Below are positions 1 to 9,812 of a stretch of DNA of 64,000 nt, in pieces. Position 1 is the stretch's first letter, and every line of letters starts with the position of its first letter. Origin of the DNA: Terriglobia bacterium (lineage in GTDB: Bacteria; Acidobacteriota; Terriglobia; Versatilivoradales; Versatilivoraceae); the NCBI GenBank assembly GCA_022452285.1, contig JAKUNG010000001.1, positions 489,711 to 553,710 on the forward strand, written 5' to 3'. The position numbers and the translations under genes were made by a program. The notes beneath the pieces were generated by a model. The model worked only from the letters and a program-made list of their open reading frames with translations, was not told the DNA's origin and searched no databases.

Positions 1-56
1 ACAAATAGCTAACTGACGCTCAGACCGATAATTTACAATCAAGATCGATAACTTAC

Positions 57-3000
57 TCATGCAGGAAAAGAAAGGTTCTTGTAAAAAGTTTTATAGGATG
101 CAGCAAACTGAGACGCACTATATTCTTGTTCTACTTTGAGTCGAGCATTCCGTTCTAGCATTCGACGTTTATCATCATCTTTGAAAAGCTCAATAACATA
201 TTGACCAAATTCTTTAGCATCATCAGCAATCATTAATTCCCTATTATGTTGAAAGGGATATCCTTCAATACATAGTCGCGTTGAAACCACAGCAGTGCCC
301 ATAGCCATCGCCTCCAAAATTTTACCGCGGAGACCTGCCCCTGTAATAATAGGAGCTACAAAAATAGAGTGTTTAGCAAGATATGGTCTTAAGTCTTCAA
401 CATATTCCAGAAAAGTTACTTGCCCTTTCTTGCTATAGGACAACAAACGAGACGGAGGATTGCGACCAATAATAGTGAAGGTTGTATCAGGAATCACACT
501 CAAAATAGATGGCCAAATTTCATCCAAGAAGAATTCTATTCCCTGAACATTGGGTGGGTGTTTAAAAAAACCTACAAAAATCAAACTCTTGGGACTTTGA
601 TTGACTTGAGCATCTTGTTGGTAAAAACTCAGGTCAATTCCACTTTGAGCTAAAACAGGATTCCCAATATTTAATTTTTGGCTTAGGTAGGTTTGATCAA
701 CTGAAGACAGGGTCACCACTGATTGGACTTTTTTACACAGTTGTTTTTCATAAACTCGGACAAGTCTCCATTTAATCAAACAGAAAAGTTTTTTAGTCAA
801 TGAATGAACCTTATGGAAAAGCCTTTCATAAACCAAACTTAACACCTCATGATGTGTTACTAGACTAGGATATTTAGAAAGGTCTGGTATAAAGTTTAAT
901 GTGTGGAGATATTCACAGTGGACAAGATCGTAATTTCCATTTCTAAGTTCATTTAATACTTCTTTCCTCATCATCAAGCAAGCATGAATTACTGCGAGCA
1001 ACTTAGAAACCAGGAATGCACTCTTGAGTTCCTTGTTATAGGGATAAAGCGTAATTGTTTTAATTTTCTTGCAGAAATTTTTAAGAAGATTAACATGTTT
1101 TTGATCTTCATCAGTTTCTATGAAAACCAATAAAGTAATTTCATGGTCTTTTGAAAGTGCTTTTATAAGATTAACAAGAATCCAAGAACCATCAACACCA
1201 AGTCTAGGAAGCCGTTTTGAAACCATCAGGATATTTCGAGATTTAAAATTTGACTTTTTATTGGCTAAGTATTTGTGACGATAAAAAAACCAATGGTTAC
1301 TAGCTGAGATCGCTTCCTCATCAGATATTTGTCTTGGCATTGAATGTCGAATCCTCGCCAATATTACCCAAGGAAGCTTAATTAATGCTCCAACAAACCC
1401 TTTTATGACACCAAAATGCCCCTGGCTAAAGTCCAACATAAAACGAAGGGGCAACTTAAAAACATGGCTAAAAAACAATCTAACCGAACTAATATTCCTC
1501 CAGAAAAAAAGAAATAGGTTTCGAGTAATCAAATAATCAATCTTTGCATTACCTAATTTTGAAGCATTAGTACTACGATGCTTATGAACTACCTGGCTAG
1601 CTGGGCAAAAAAGAACTCTAAACCCTGCTTTCCAAGCTCGGTACGATAAATCAGCATCTTCAACATAAGCTGGGTTATAGATTTCGTTAAATCCACCCAA
1701 TTTGAGGAACTTTTCTCGACTAAAAGCACTAGAACCACCATGAGCATAAAAGGCTGGGACATATTCCCGTTTTTCATCTACGTTACTAGGCTCAGTATGT
1801 CCTACATGCATGTTGCCAAACATCATCATTCCAAAAGTTTTTCCAGTTTCTTGACGTACCTTAGATGGGCCATAGTTGAAAATTTGGGAAGTTACTGCAA
1901 AAACATCAGACTCCTCAAAACCTCTAAGTAAGGGTGCAATGAAGTCTGGTCGAACAATAACATCGTTGTTTAATAAAACTACAATCTCATTTCGGGCCAA
2001 TTTGACTCCAATGTTGTTAGCTCGACAAAAAAGATAATTCTTTTCTAATTCAATCATTCGAATCTGAGGATAATGTATCCGTACAAAATCTTGAGTTCCA
2101 TCGGAGCTACCATTGTCAACCAACATAATTTCATGATCGCCACCATTACGATTAACCGCTTCAATTAAAGCATCTAACGATTCTTTAAGTATTTCCTTTT
2201 TGTTCCAAGTTAGAACAATGAATGAAGCACATCTAGGACGGGAGCCGTCTTCTTTGGCATTAAAATTGGGTTTCTGATCAATACCCACAAGGTCTTCATA
2301 AAAATTCTCTACCTGTTTAATCATATAGTTTTTATCAAACTGACGATTAACAAGAGAAAGACCATTTCGTCCCATGCGACTTCGAGCTGCAGAACTTTTT
2401 ATTAACTTTGTAACTGCTGCTGCTACAGCTTCTGAATTCTCAGGCTGAATCAGTAAACCGTTATATTGATCTTTTACTGCTTCTGGTGTTCCACTCACTT
2501 CAGTAGCTATAACAGGCAGACCAATCGCCATTGCCTCCAGTATAGAAAGAGGAAGGCCTTCATAAAGAGAGGTTAAAAGAAATATGTCTAAGGCAGACAA
2601 AATGTCCGCAATATCTTCTCGAGCACCAGTAAAAGTAACGAATGATTCTAAACCTAACTGACGTACCCGAGCTTCTACTTTAGCTTGAGTAGGTCCCTCT
2701 CCAACAAAAATAAATTTTGCCTGAGGGCAAGATTCTAATATTCTTGGAATAGCCTCTACGGCAAATTGATGACCTTTCTGAAAACTGAAACGGGCAACTG
2801 TACCCACTAGAATCTGTTCTTGGCCTATATTGAATTGCTGACGAATTCGACAACGTCCTTGAGAAGAAAAAGTATATTGCTTTAGGTTAATGCCATTTCG
2901 AATCAATTTAAGTCGGTGGGGATTAATTTTATAATCTTCAACCAATAGCTGCTTGTTGGCCTTAGAAACAGGTAGAGTGTAGTCCAAACAAAATGTCATA

Positions 3001-3437
3001 ACTCTTTTGACAAGTTTCTTTGTTCGAATTCCAGCCCGCTTTCCTATTGCTAATTCAAAACCCAAGTGGTCAGTAGCGAGTTTCCAGGGAACTCTACAGA
3101 GATAAGCAGCGAGGATAGGGAAGAAACAGCTGAAAGTATTATTTAAATTAAAATGAACTATGGTGGGTTTTTGTCGGTGGAAATAACGAAAAGCTTCAAG
3201 AAAAGTTTTCAAAGGAGAACTACTAAAACTATCGAAGTAATCAACAGTAATCCCACGATATTCAAAAAATCTCGCTAAAGGAGCGATATTCGTTGCCCTG
3301 GAAAGTACAACCGAGGCTTGAAAACGATCTGGAGGAATCTCTGGCACCAATAGCTTCAGATATTCCTCAGCCCCTCCCAAGAAGACAGCATCACAAAAGT
3401 AAACCACCTTCTTCATTAAAAGCCGCCCATCTCGCAT
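57..3437 (-). CDS. Three-domain glycosyltransferase (GT4-GT2-GT4 fusion)
   Basis: 1126 residues with three glycosyltransferase units in one chain. Residues 9-385 are a GT-B, GT4-type unit (GGAEEY near 21; E-x7-E in EGLPLSILE at 293-301). Residues 403-640 are a GT-A, GT2-type unit (DNGSSDGT at 441-448, NND at 490-492 as the metal motif, VEDADLSYRAW at 592-602). Residues 732-1120 are a second GT4 unit (GAGLRGKILEAMAMG at 1033-1047). It probably adds several sugars in succession to a lipid-linked glycan at the cytoplasmic membrane face. The start is uncertain: an internal Met at residue 8 (position 3416) opens a typical GT4 N-terminus, while the first Met lies directly against an AGGAGA. The divergent neighbour is a flippase, which supports surface polysaccharide synthesis. 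The acceptor and sugars cannot be read from sequence. Confidence 0.9.
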   Translation of the reverse strand: MRDGRLLMKKVVYFCDAVFLGGAEEYLKLLVPEIPPDRFQASVVLSRATNIAPLARFFEYRGITVDYFDSFSSSPLKTFLEAFRYFHRQKPTIVHFNLNNTFSCFFPILAAYLCRVPWKLATDHLGFELAIGKRAGIRTKKLVKRVMTFCLDYTLPVSKANKQLLVEDYKINPHRLKLIRNGINLKQYTFSSQGRCRIRQQFNIGQEQILVGTVARFSFQKGHQFAVEAIPRILESCPQAKFIFVGEGPTQAKVEARVRQLGLESFVTFTGAREDIADILSALDIFLLTSLYEGLPLSILEAMAIGLPVIATEVSGTPEAVKDQYNGLLIQPENSEAVAAAVTKLIKSSAARSRMGRNGLSLVNRQFDKNYMIKQVENFYEDLVGIDQKPNFNAKEDGSRPRCASFIVLTWNKKEILKESLDALIEAVNRNGGDHEIMLVDNGSSDGTQDFVRIHYPQIRMIELEKNYLFCRANNIGVKLARNEIVVLLNNDVIVRPDFIAPLLRGFEESDVFAVTSQIFNYGPSKVRQETGKTFGMMMFGNMHVGHTEPSNVDEKREYVPAFYAHGGSSAFSREKFLKLGGFNEIYNPAYVEDADLSYRAWKAGFRVLFCPASQVVHKHRSTNASKLGNAKIDYLITRNLFLFFWRNISSVRLFFSHVFKLPLRFMLDFSQGHFGVIKGFVGALIKLPWVILARIRHSMPRQISDEEAISASNHWFFYRHKYLANKKSNFKSRNILMVSKRLPRLGVDGSWILVNLIKALSKDHEITLLVFIETDEDQKHVNLLKNFCKKIKTITLYPYNKELKSAFLVSKLLAVIHACLMMRKEVLNELRNGNYDLVHCEYLHTLNFIPDLSKYPSLVTHHEVLSLVYERLFHKVHSLTKKLFCLIKWRLVRVYEKQLCKKVQSVVTLSSVDQTYLSQKLNIGNPVLAQSGIDLSFYQQDAQVNQSPKSLIFVGFFKHPPNVQGIEFFLDEIWPSILSVIPDTTFTIIGRNPPSRLLSYSKKGQVTFLEYVEDLRPYLAKHSIFVAPIITGAGLRGKILEAMAMGTAVVSTRLCIEGYPFQHNRELMIADDAKEFGQYVIELFKDDDKRRMLERNARLKVEQEYSASQFAASYKTFYKNLSFPA

Positions 3438-3607
3438 TCTCCTACTCTAAGACCACAGTTCCCTTTTAATTTGTTGAATTCTAATGCCCTTAGATTATAC
3501 AGTACCTCAGAAATTATGAGCAACTGTGACCTATAGTTCCATTGCAATCGGATCTCCCTAATTTATCTTTTATCTAATTTTTTTCCAGCTACTTAAGGAA
3601 ACAAGAT

Positions 3608-3635
3608 TTGCAAGTTATTAGTTATCAAACATAAT
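3608..3635 (+). promoter_or_regulatory. Candidate sigma-70 promoter of the flippase gene
   Basis: TTGCAA at 3608-3613, a 16-base spacer, and CATAAT at 3630-3635. This would start transcription near 3642, about 42 bases before the flippase ATG. It is a consensus match only, and the surrounding sequence is AT-rich, so chance matches are likely. Confidence 0.35.
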
Positions 3636-3683
3636 AGTATTTACAAAATCTTTGAATTTACTAATCCAATTAATATCTAAATT

Positions 3684-5138
3684 ATGAAGGACATCAACTC
3701 AGTTTCAGCTAAAACTATGCAGGGTGCATCCCTAATGATCCTAAGAACCCTTGTATTGTATCCAATTGGATTCTTAGCTGAAGTAGGTTTGTCCCGTTTC
3801 CTGCAGCCTCAGGATTTTGGCATTTATGCAATGGCCAGTTTTGTTACAGTAATACTTGCTGGAGTCCTAGAAGTAGGACTCACTGCATCACTGACCCAGC
3901 GAATAAAAAAACCAAGCCAATTTGAATTCCAAATACTCTTTTCCCTACAACTATTAGTAATTTCTTTATTAGTCTTTGCTTTGTTTTTACTGGGCCCTAA
4001 CTTTTTTGACTGGCTCAAGCTCGACCCAGGTGTGCGTTGGATCATGCTAGTTTTGCTTATTTGTCCCTGGGTAAGTGGCATAGGATCTATGTCGCAGGTC
4101 CAACTTGAACGAAAACTACGCTATCCTGTTTTTGCAAAAATAGATATTTTAAGAGGATTCTCCTATTGTACCATCGCCGTTCTACTAGCTTTTTATGGTT
4201 GGGGTGTCTGGAGTTTTGTTGTTGCAATCATAATTAGCACAATTGTAAGAACAGCTGTAGCCTTTCATGCTGCTCCTTGGACTGTTCGATTCCGCCTTAA
4301 TTTTTTTGGAATGGAAAAAACTTTGCGTTCAGGATTCCTTTTCCAAGCTTCTACTATAACCTCGTTATTCCGTGACCATATTGGAGTGATCTTAGCTGGA
4401 CCACTTTTTGGACCTCAGGCTGTAGGTTATCTCAACTGGGCCAAGAATATGACTTTTTACACTAGTCAAGTTTTTACCCAAGTAGTTTCCAGAGTAACCT
4501 TTCCATCTATTTCACGAATTCAAAAGAATCCAACAGCTGTACAAGAAATGGTTCAAGCTACTCTTAAGTATATTAATATACTTACATTTCCAATTATTTT
4601 CATCTTTGCTGCTTTAATTCCAGAATTTGTAGCTGTGATTTTCACTTCTAAGTGGACACCTGCCATCCCTGTCTTTTATTTTTACTCTATCCGAATGTTG
4701 GGTTCTAATATCACTACGGTTCATATTAGCGTCCTAAATGGACTCGGCCATATTCGAACTTCCCTTCGAATTTTATCTTGGTGGACTTTTCTTGATTGGA
4801 TCTTTGCCGGTATTTTCTGCTTCTGGTTTGGTTTTCATGGCGTAGCTATTGCTTATGCAGTTAGTGTAATACCCATTTCTATATGGCTTCTTTTTGAAGT
4901 CAACAAGTGGGCTAAAATTTCTTTCTATCAAACCCTCTACATGCCTTTCTTAGTTAGCGGGTCAGTTGGATTCTTAGTTTGGATATTAAAAACATGGTTC
5001 GAACCATCTTGGTCATCGATTGGAATTTTAGGGTCACTGGGTATGTGTATCTACATTCTACTATTGTTTTTAATCGAAGGTCGTTCTTTGTTAAAGGAAA
5101 TCCAAATTTTTCTCAGAACTTTGAGTAACAAATATTAA
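3684..5138 (+). CDS. Polysaccharide flippase (MOP superfamily, Wzx-like)
   Basis: 484 residues, almost entirely hydrophobic helices (about 12-14 membrane spans). It has the N-terminal pattern of the polysaccharide-transport branch of the MOP exporters: a short polar start, then LGLSRFLQPQDFGIYAMASF-like text around residues 30-52. Family members flip undecaprenyl-linked oligosaccharides from the inner to the outer leaflet of the cytoplasmic membrane. It diverges from the three-domain glycosyltransferase across a 246-base gap, so the two probably serve the same exopolysaccharide or O-antigen-like glycan. No clear Shine-Dalgarno precedes the ATG. The length is normal for the family. The substrate is unknown. 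Confidence 0.88.
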   Translation: MKDINSVSAKTMQGASLMILRTLVLYPIGFLAEVGLSRFLQPQDFGIYAMASFVTVILAGVLEVGLTASLTQRIKKPSQFEFQILFSLQLLVISLLVFALFLLGPNFFDWLKLDPGVRWIMLVLLICPWVSGIGSMSQVQLERKLRYPVFAKIDILRGFSYCTIAVLLAFYGWGVWSFVVAIIISTIVRTAVAFHAAPWTVRFRLNFFGMEKTLRSGFLFQASTITSLFRDHIGVILAGPLFGPQAVGYLNWAKNMTFYTSQVFTQVVSRVTFPSISRIQKNPTAVQEMVQATLKYINILTFPIIFIFAALIPEFVAVIFTSKWTPAIPVFYFYSIRMLGSNITTVHISVLNGLGHIRTSLRILSWWTFLDWIFAGIFCFWFGFHGVAIAYAVSVIPISIWLLFEVNKWAKISFYQTLYMPFLVSGSVGFLVWILKTWFEPSWSSIGILGSLGMCIYILLLFLIEGRSLLKEIQIFLRTLSNKY

Positions 5139-5204
5139 TTAAGAGCATACATTTAAATTCAAGAATGATAAAAAAAATTGAAAACTAACCCTTATTTTTC
5201 TAAT

Positions 5205-5225
5205 CTTTTTAAAAAGGTTTTTTTT
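5205..5225 (+). terminator. Weak AT-only terminator candidate
   Basis: The 12-base palindrome CTTTTTAAAAAG at 5205-5216 is followed by a run of eight T at 5218-5225. It lies 67 bases after the flippase stop. The stem has almost no GC pairs, so intrinsic termination would be weak. Confidence 0.25.
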
Positions 5226-5291
5226 GGGATTAACAAACCAAAAAATACTGTCTATTAAGACTAAAATTATAGCCATTTAGCTGGTGTTTAT

Positions 5292-6644
5292 ATGAGAAAA
5301 TTGACTCAAGTTTCTTTGTGGTTAACCCAGTGGAGTGAGCGCTGGATGCCTAGTGCTCTTTCTACCGCACTTGTTTTGACCTTAGTGATTTTTTTAGGAG
5401 GAATTTTCTTAGGAAAATCTTCCCTTATTGAATGTATTAGACACTGGGGTGATGGATTCTGGCTCTTACTTGAGTTTGGCATGCAAATGTGCCTCATGTT
5501 AGTTAGTGGCTATCTATTAGCTTCCTCTCCAATAATTCGCCGATTCCTTAACTTTTTGACCGATTTATTTAAAACACCTAGTGGTGCTATTGCTGGACTA
5601 GCAGTAATTTCAATGAGTCTTAGTTGGTTAAACTGGGGACTAGGCATTGTTGGAGGAGCTGTCTTAGCCCGTTTATTCGCCAACAAATTCACTCAACTTG
5701 ATCTTCGTCTGATTGTAACAGTAGCTTATTTGGGCCTTGGGTGTACTTGGCATGCCGGTCTTTCAGCTTCAGCACCTCTTTTAATTGCCACCCCTGGTCA
5801 TTTTCTTGAAAACGAGATTGGAATTATAAATGTCGGTGAAACTATCTTCCATCCTTTTAACCTGATCCTAACCCTAGTGGTTCTAGGAAGCCTGACAACA
5901 TTTGTTTGGTACTTAGCTCAATGGACTCCTCTAACCCAATCTCAAATGCTTTCTCAAAGAACTCAGTTGAAAACTACTCAAATCCATGCCACTGCTAATA
6001 ATGAAAAAAATTACCAAGGATCACTAGCAGGGTTTTTTGACAAAAGTTACTGCTTAAATGGACTGATAGGAATTATGGGTTTAATATGGTTAATAATAAC
6101 TTGGATCGATGGAAGCCTAACGATAACTATCAATAGTATTAACTTTCTCCTTTTGTTCTTGGGAATTACCCTACATAAAAATCCACAATCGGTAGCACAG
6201 GGGGCAAAGGAAGCTATCACGTTTGTTCATGGAATTGTTCTTCAATTTCCTCTTTATGCCGGAATGTTTGGAATCATTAAGGGTACAGGACTTTCAGATG
6301 TCCTTGGAAATGGATTTGTTTCTATTGCCTCCCCTAGAACATTACCTATATTGGTGTATTGGTATTCAGGGTTTATTAATTATTTTGTTCCTTCAGGGGG
6401 TTCAAAATGGGTAATTGAAGCTCCTTACTTGGTATCTGCAGCTCAAACCCTAGAAGTTCCCATCCATAAAGTGATTTTGGCCTATGCTTGGGGAGACATG
6501 GCAACAAATCTTCTGCATCCTTTTTGGGCTCTTCCATTAATTACAGCAACTGGTTTAGAATTTCGTGAAATATTAGGATATGGAATAGTAATTTTTTCGT
6601 TTTACTTCTGTTTAGTCAGTATGGCCTTTTGGTTTTTCTTCTGA
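5292..6644 (+). CDS. atoE: Short-chain fatty acid transporter, AtoE family
   Basis: 450 residues with about 10-12 membrane helices. The order of motifs matches AtoE (short-chain fatty acid uptake): GFWLLLEFGMQMCLMLVSGYLLASSP near residues 54-80, SLSWLNWGLGIVGGAVLAR near 108-126, and SGGSKWVIEAPYLVSAAQ near 370-388, equivalent to the GGGQW segment of Escherichia coli AtoE. The likely role is proton-coupled import of acetoacetate or butyrate-type acids through the inner membrane. No ato CoA-transferase or thiolase gene is adjacent, so the substrate is inferred from family alone. It stands as a single gene between the flippase and a Nudix hydrolase. Confidence 0.82.
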   Translation: MRKLTQVSLWLTQWSERWMPSALSTALVLTLVIFLGGIFLGKSSLIECIRHWGDGFWLLLEFGMQMCLMLVSGYLLASSPIIRRFLNFLTDLFKTPSGAIAGLAVISMSLSWLNWGLGIVGGAVLARLFANKFTQLDLRLIVTVAYLGLGCTWHAGLSASAPLLIATPGHFLENEIGIINVGETIFHPFNLILTLVVLGSLTTFVWYLAQWTPLTQSQMLSQRTQLKTTQIHATANNEKNYQGSLAGFFDKSYCLNGLIGIMGLIWLIITWIDGSLTITINSINFLLLFLGITLHKNPQSVAQGAKEAITFVHGIVLQFPLYAGMFGIIKGTGLSDVLGNGFVSIASPRTLPILVYWYSGFINYFVPSGGSKWVIEAPYLVSAAQTLEVPIHKVILAYAWGDMATNLLHPFWALPLITATGLEFREILGYGIVIFSFYFCLVSMAFWFFF

Positions 6645-6747
6645 TAAGAGACCCCATAGTCCAAATGGCTCATTTAAAAATCCAAAATGACTAGAAATAG
6701 CATTAAAAGAAGCACCTAGTTAGCTTTTGAATAGAAATTATCTATCA

Positions 6748-7206
6748 ATGAATAGACAGTACCCCAATTCCCCAGTTTGTGCTGTTGGAGCCCTTATTTT
6801 TCAGGGTAAGAAAATCTTGCTTGTTCGTAGAGGTAAATCTCCCTCTAAAGGTAAATGGTCCCTTCCTGGTGGTCGCTTGAGATTAGGAGAACCCCTTAAA
6901 GCAGGTGTTATTAGAGAAATAAAAGAGGAAACCCAATTATTGGTAAAACCTATAGAAATAGGAAAAGTTGTTGAGCATATTATCAAAGATAAAGAAGGAA
7001 AATATGAGTACCACTATGTCATCGTGGACTACATTTGCCAAGTCGTGAAAGGAATACCTCAAGCTTCTAGTGATGTCATTCAAGTTGAATTTGTACCAAT
7101 ATCTCAATTGGAACATTTAAACCTTACGTCAGGCACTGCTCAGGTCATTTTAGAAGTATTTGATTCAGTGTCACGATCAAAACACTCGTCCCAGCCTTCC
7201 GTTTAA
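6748..7206 (+). CDS. Nudix hydrolase
   Basis: About 152 residues from the ATG at 6748; an in-frame TTG at 6727 would add seven residues. The Nudix box is complete: GGRLRLGEPLKAGVIREIKE followed by ETQL near residues 45-67, with the REIKEE core that binds Mg2+. It sits on the usual alpha/beta Nudix fold (VCAVGALIFQGKKILLVRRG at the N-terminus). Family members cleave nucleoside diphosphates linked to another group; the spacing and short length resemble ADP-ribose pyrophosphatase or MutT-like enzymes, but the substrate cannot be set. It is a single gene in an otherwise sparse stretch between atoE and dnaK. Confidence 0.85.
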   Translation: MNRQYPNSPVCAVGALIFQGKKILLVRRGKSPSKGKWSLPGGRLRLGEPLKAGVIREIKEETQLLVKPIEIGKVVEHIIKDKEGKYEYHYVIVDYICQVVKGIPQASSDVIQVEFVPISQLEHLNLTSGTAQVILEVFDSVSRSKHSSQPSV

Positions 7207-7561
7207 AACTTATTTTCCCGGTTTCTTCATTTCAGACAATTAAAGTTAGATAAAAATCATTCAAAACCAATATTTCTTTAGAAATAAACCTAGAAATAGC
7301 TAAAACAACGTATAGGTAGGGAACAATCATAGAAAAATTAATTAATTCGCTAGAATCGATAAATAAATCTTATTAAAATTCGTCAAAAACAACTCGTATC
7401 ACTAACATTGCTATTGATACAAAATATTGATAATAATTTAGTTAAATCTATTTTTCCTTTGAAAAGATCTACTCAAAACGTATGATTTTTTAATAATTGA
7501 CAATAAGTTTTATTTAAATGGACCATTCAGCCAATCTTTTTGGCTATTGACAGATGATTAT
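7207..7561. other. Non-coding stretch before dnaK
   Basis: A strongly AT-rich intergenic region with no supported gene. TTGACA occurs at 7497-7502 and 7547-7552 without a good -10 at the right distance; only the third copy, at 7562, has one. No CIRCE inverted repeat (TTAGCACTC-N9-GAGTGCTAA) is present, so HrcA control of dnaK is not supported. Confidence 0.5.
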
Positions 7562-7590
7562 TTGACAAGGAGACATTCAGATATTATATT
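7562..7590 (+). promoter_or_regulatory. Sigma-70-type promoter of dnaK
   Basis: TTGACA at 7562-7567, a spacer of exactly 17 bases, and TATATT at 7585-7590. The -35 matches the consensus fully and the -10 in five of six positions. Predicted transcription start is near 7597, giving a leader of about 70 bases that ends in the strong ribosome site of dnaK. Confidence 0.6.
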
Positions 7591-7669
7591 GTCGCCGCAT
7601 TTAAATTCTTTCTATTAACTATTTAAGATTATTAATTTCAAAGAATATCCAACAGGAGGACTTGTAAGC

Positions 7670-9592
7670 ATGAGTAAGATTATAGGAATTGATTTAGGAA
7701 CAACTAATTCTGTCGTTGCTGTAATGGAGGGTGGAGAACCAGTAGTCATTACTAACCCTGAAGGTACTCGTACCACTCCTTCAACAGTCGCCTTTAATAA
7801 AAGCGGTGAGAGGTTAGTTGGACAAGTTGCAAAAAGACAAGCTGTAACTAATCCTGAAAATACAATTTATTCCATTAAGCGGTTTATGGGTCGAAAATAT
7901 GGAGAAGTAAATGAAGAAATGAAGACTGTACCCTATGAAGTGACCCAAGATTCTAATAATGATGCGCGAATTTCAATTATGGGAAAGGAGAGTAGTCCTC
8001 CAGAAATCTCCTCAATGATCCTGCAAAAAATGAAGACAGCTGCTGAGGAATATTTAGGTCAACCAGTAACAAAGGCCGTTATAACTGTGCCTGCCTATTT
8101 TAATGATTCACAAAGACAAGCAACAAAAGATGCTGGCAAGATTGCAGGTCTAGAAGTTTTAAGAATTGTAAATGAGCCTACAGCAGCAGCTTTGGCCTAT
8201 GGCCTAGACAAAAAGAAGGATGAAACTATTGCTGTCTATGATTTTGGAGGAGGGACCTTTGATGTCTCTATCTTAGAAGTTGGTGAAGGTGTCGTTGAAG
8301 TAAAATCAACTAATGGAGATACTCACTTAGGTGGGGATAACATCGACCAAAGAATCATAGACTGGATCGTTGACGAATTCATCAAAGACCAAGGAATTGA
8401 TCTTTCCAAAGATAAAATGGCCCTTCAACGACTTAAAGAAGCTGCAGAAAAAGCTAAGATGGAACTATCAACCACCCTGGAAACAGAAATTAATTTACCC
8501 TTTGTGACTGCTGATACCTCAGGACCAAAGCATCTAAATATGCAATTGACTCGAGCAAAGTTTGAAAGTTTAGTTGAAGACATGCTGAGGCGAAGTGTAG
8601 AGCCCTGTGAACAAGCACTAAAAGATGCTGGTGTTAAACCTGAGGATATTGATGAGATAGTCTTAGTCGGAGGTTCAACTCGAATTCCATTGGTCCAAAA
8701 AATTGTTAAAGACCTTTTTAAAAAAGAGCCTCATAAAGGGGTAAATCCTGATGAAGTTGTAGCTATAGGCGCGGCTGTCCAAGCAGGTGTACTAGCTGGA
8801 GATGTAAAAGACCTGCTCCTTCTAGATGTAACTCCTTTGTCGCTTGGCATTGAAACTTTAGGATCTGTTTTTACTAAATTAATTGACCGAAATACCACTA
8901 TCCCTACTCGAAAAAGTGAAATTTTCTCAACTGCAGCTGATAGTCAAACCTCCGTAGAAGTTCATGTACTTCAAGGTGAACGTAGTATGGCTAAAGATAA
9001 TCGAACTCTAGGTAAGTTTCACCTAGTTGGAATTCCTGCTGCTCCTCGTGGTGTTCCTCAAATTGAAGTGACTTTTGATATTGATGCTAATGGGATAGTT
9101 AATGTCTCAGCTAAGGACCTTGGAACAAATAAAGAACAAAAGATCACAATTACTTCTTCGAGTGGTTTATCCAAAGATGAAATTGAAAAAATGACTAATG
9201 AGGCTGAAGCTAATTCAGAAGACGACAAGAAACACAAGGAAGCAGTTGAAGCCAAAAATAATGCTGATAATTTAGTCTATAATACTGAAAAGTTACTCAA
9301 GGAAAATCGAGATAAAATTCCTGAATCAGATGCCAAAAACCTCGAAGAGGCTCTAGAAAATTGTCGGAAAGCAATAAATGATGGAGATACAGAACAAATA
9401 AGTAGTGCAAGTGAAAAATTAACTTCAGAAACTCATAAGCTAGCTGATGTTTTGTACAAACAAACTCCACCCCAAACGGATGCTCCAACAAATTCACCTG
9501 ATGGTAATGATGGTGAGTCCTCCGGTAAAAAACCTGCCGAGGAAGAAGTTATTGACGCAGAATATGTAGATGTCGATGAAAAGAAAAAATAA
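7670..9592 (+). CDS. dnaK: Chaperone DnaK (Hsp70)
   Basis: 640 residues, full length for DnaK. The N-terminal ATPase shows [18 protein letters not shown] at 4-21, [14 protein letters not shown] near 196-209 and [13 protein letters not shown] near 335-347. The substrate-binding domain and helical lid follow, and the C-terminus ends in the acidic [14 protein letters not shown] tail typical of bacterial DnaK. It folds nascent and stress-damaged proteins with DnaJ and GrpE in the cytoplasm. The start is fixed by a strong Shine-Dalgarno, AGGAGG, ten bases before ATG. Neither grpE nor dnaJ is adjacent; an IstB/DnaC-like ATPase follows 220 bases downstream. Confidence 0.98.
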   Translation: MSKIIGIDLGTTNSVVAVMEGGEPVVITNPEGTRTTPSTVAFNKSGERLVGQVAKRQAVTNPENTIYSIKRFMGRKYGEVNEEMKTVPYEVTQDSNNDARISIMGKESSPPEISSMILQKMKTAAEEYLGQPVTKAVITVPAYFNDSQRQATKDAGKIAGLEVLRIVNEPTAAALAYGLDKKKDETIAVYDFGGGTFDVSILEVGEGVVEVKSTNGDTHLGGDNIDQRIIDWIVDEFIKDQGIDLSKDKMALQRLKEAAEKAKMELSTTLETEINLPFVTADTSGPKHLNMQLTRAKFESLVEDMLRRSVEPCEQALKDAGVKPEDIDEIVLVGGSTRIPLVQKIVKDLFKKEPHKGVNPDEVVAIGAAVQAGVLAGDVKDLLLLDVTPLSLGIETLGSVFTKLIDRNTTIPTRKSEIFSTAADSQTSVEVHVLQGERSMAKDNRTLGKFHLVGIPAAPRGVPQIEVTFDIDANGIVNVSAKDLGTNKEQKITITSSSGLSKDEIEKMTNEAEANSEDDKKHKEAVEAKNNADNLVYNTEKLLKENRDKIPESDAKNLEEALENCRKAINDGDTEQISSASEKLTSETHKLADVLYKQTPPQTDAPTNSPDGNDGESSGKKPAEEEVIDAEYVDVDEKKK

Positions 9593-9812
9593 TATTTAGG
9601 AATCAATTAGTTCAGACTACCTAACACGGGTAGCATCTTTTAGTCAAAAGGCTTTTAGGGGAACTCCCATTCCTATGATTTCCTACCAAAAGCAGGACTA
9701 TTCAAAAAGGATAACTTAACGTACAATCTTTTAGATTCGATTCCAAACATTAAGAAAGGTTCAGTCCGAACACCTGCAACAAGAATGTTCCGGCTAGAAA
9801 GGCAGTGGCCAA

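Noticed and set aside
7207-7669. CIRCE element upstream of dnaK
   Set aside because: No TTAGCACTC-N9-GAGTGCTAA or near match is present.
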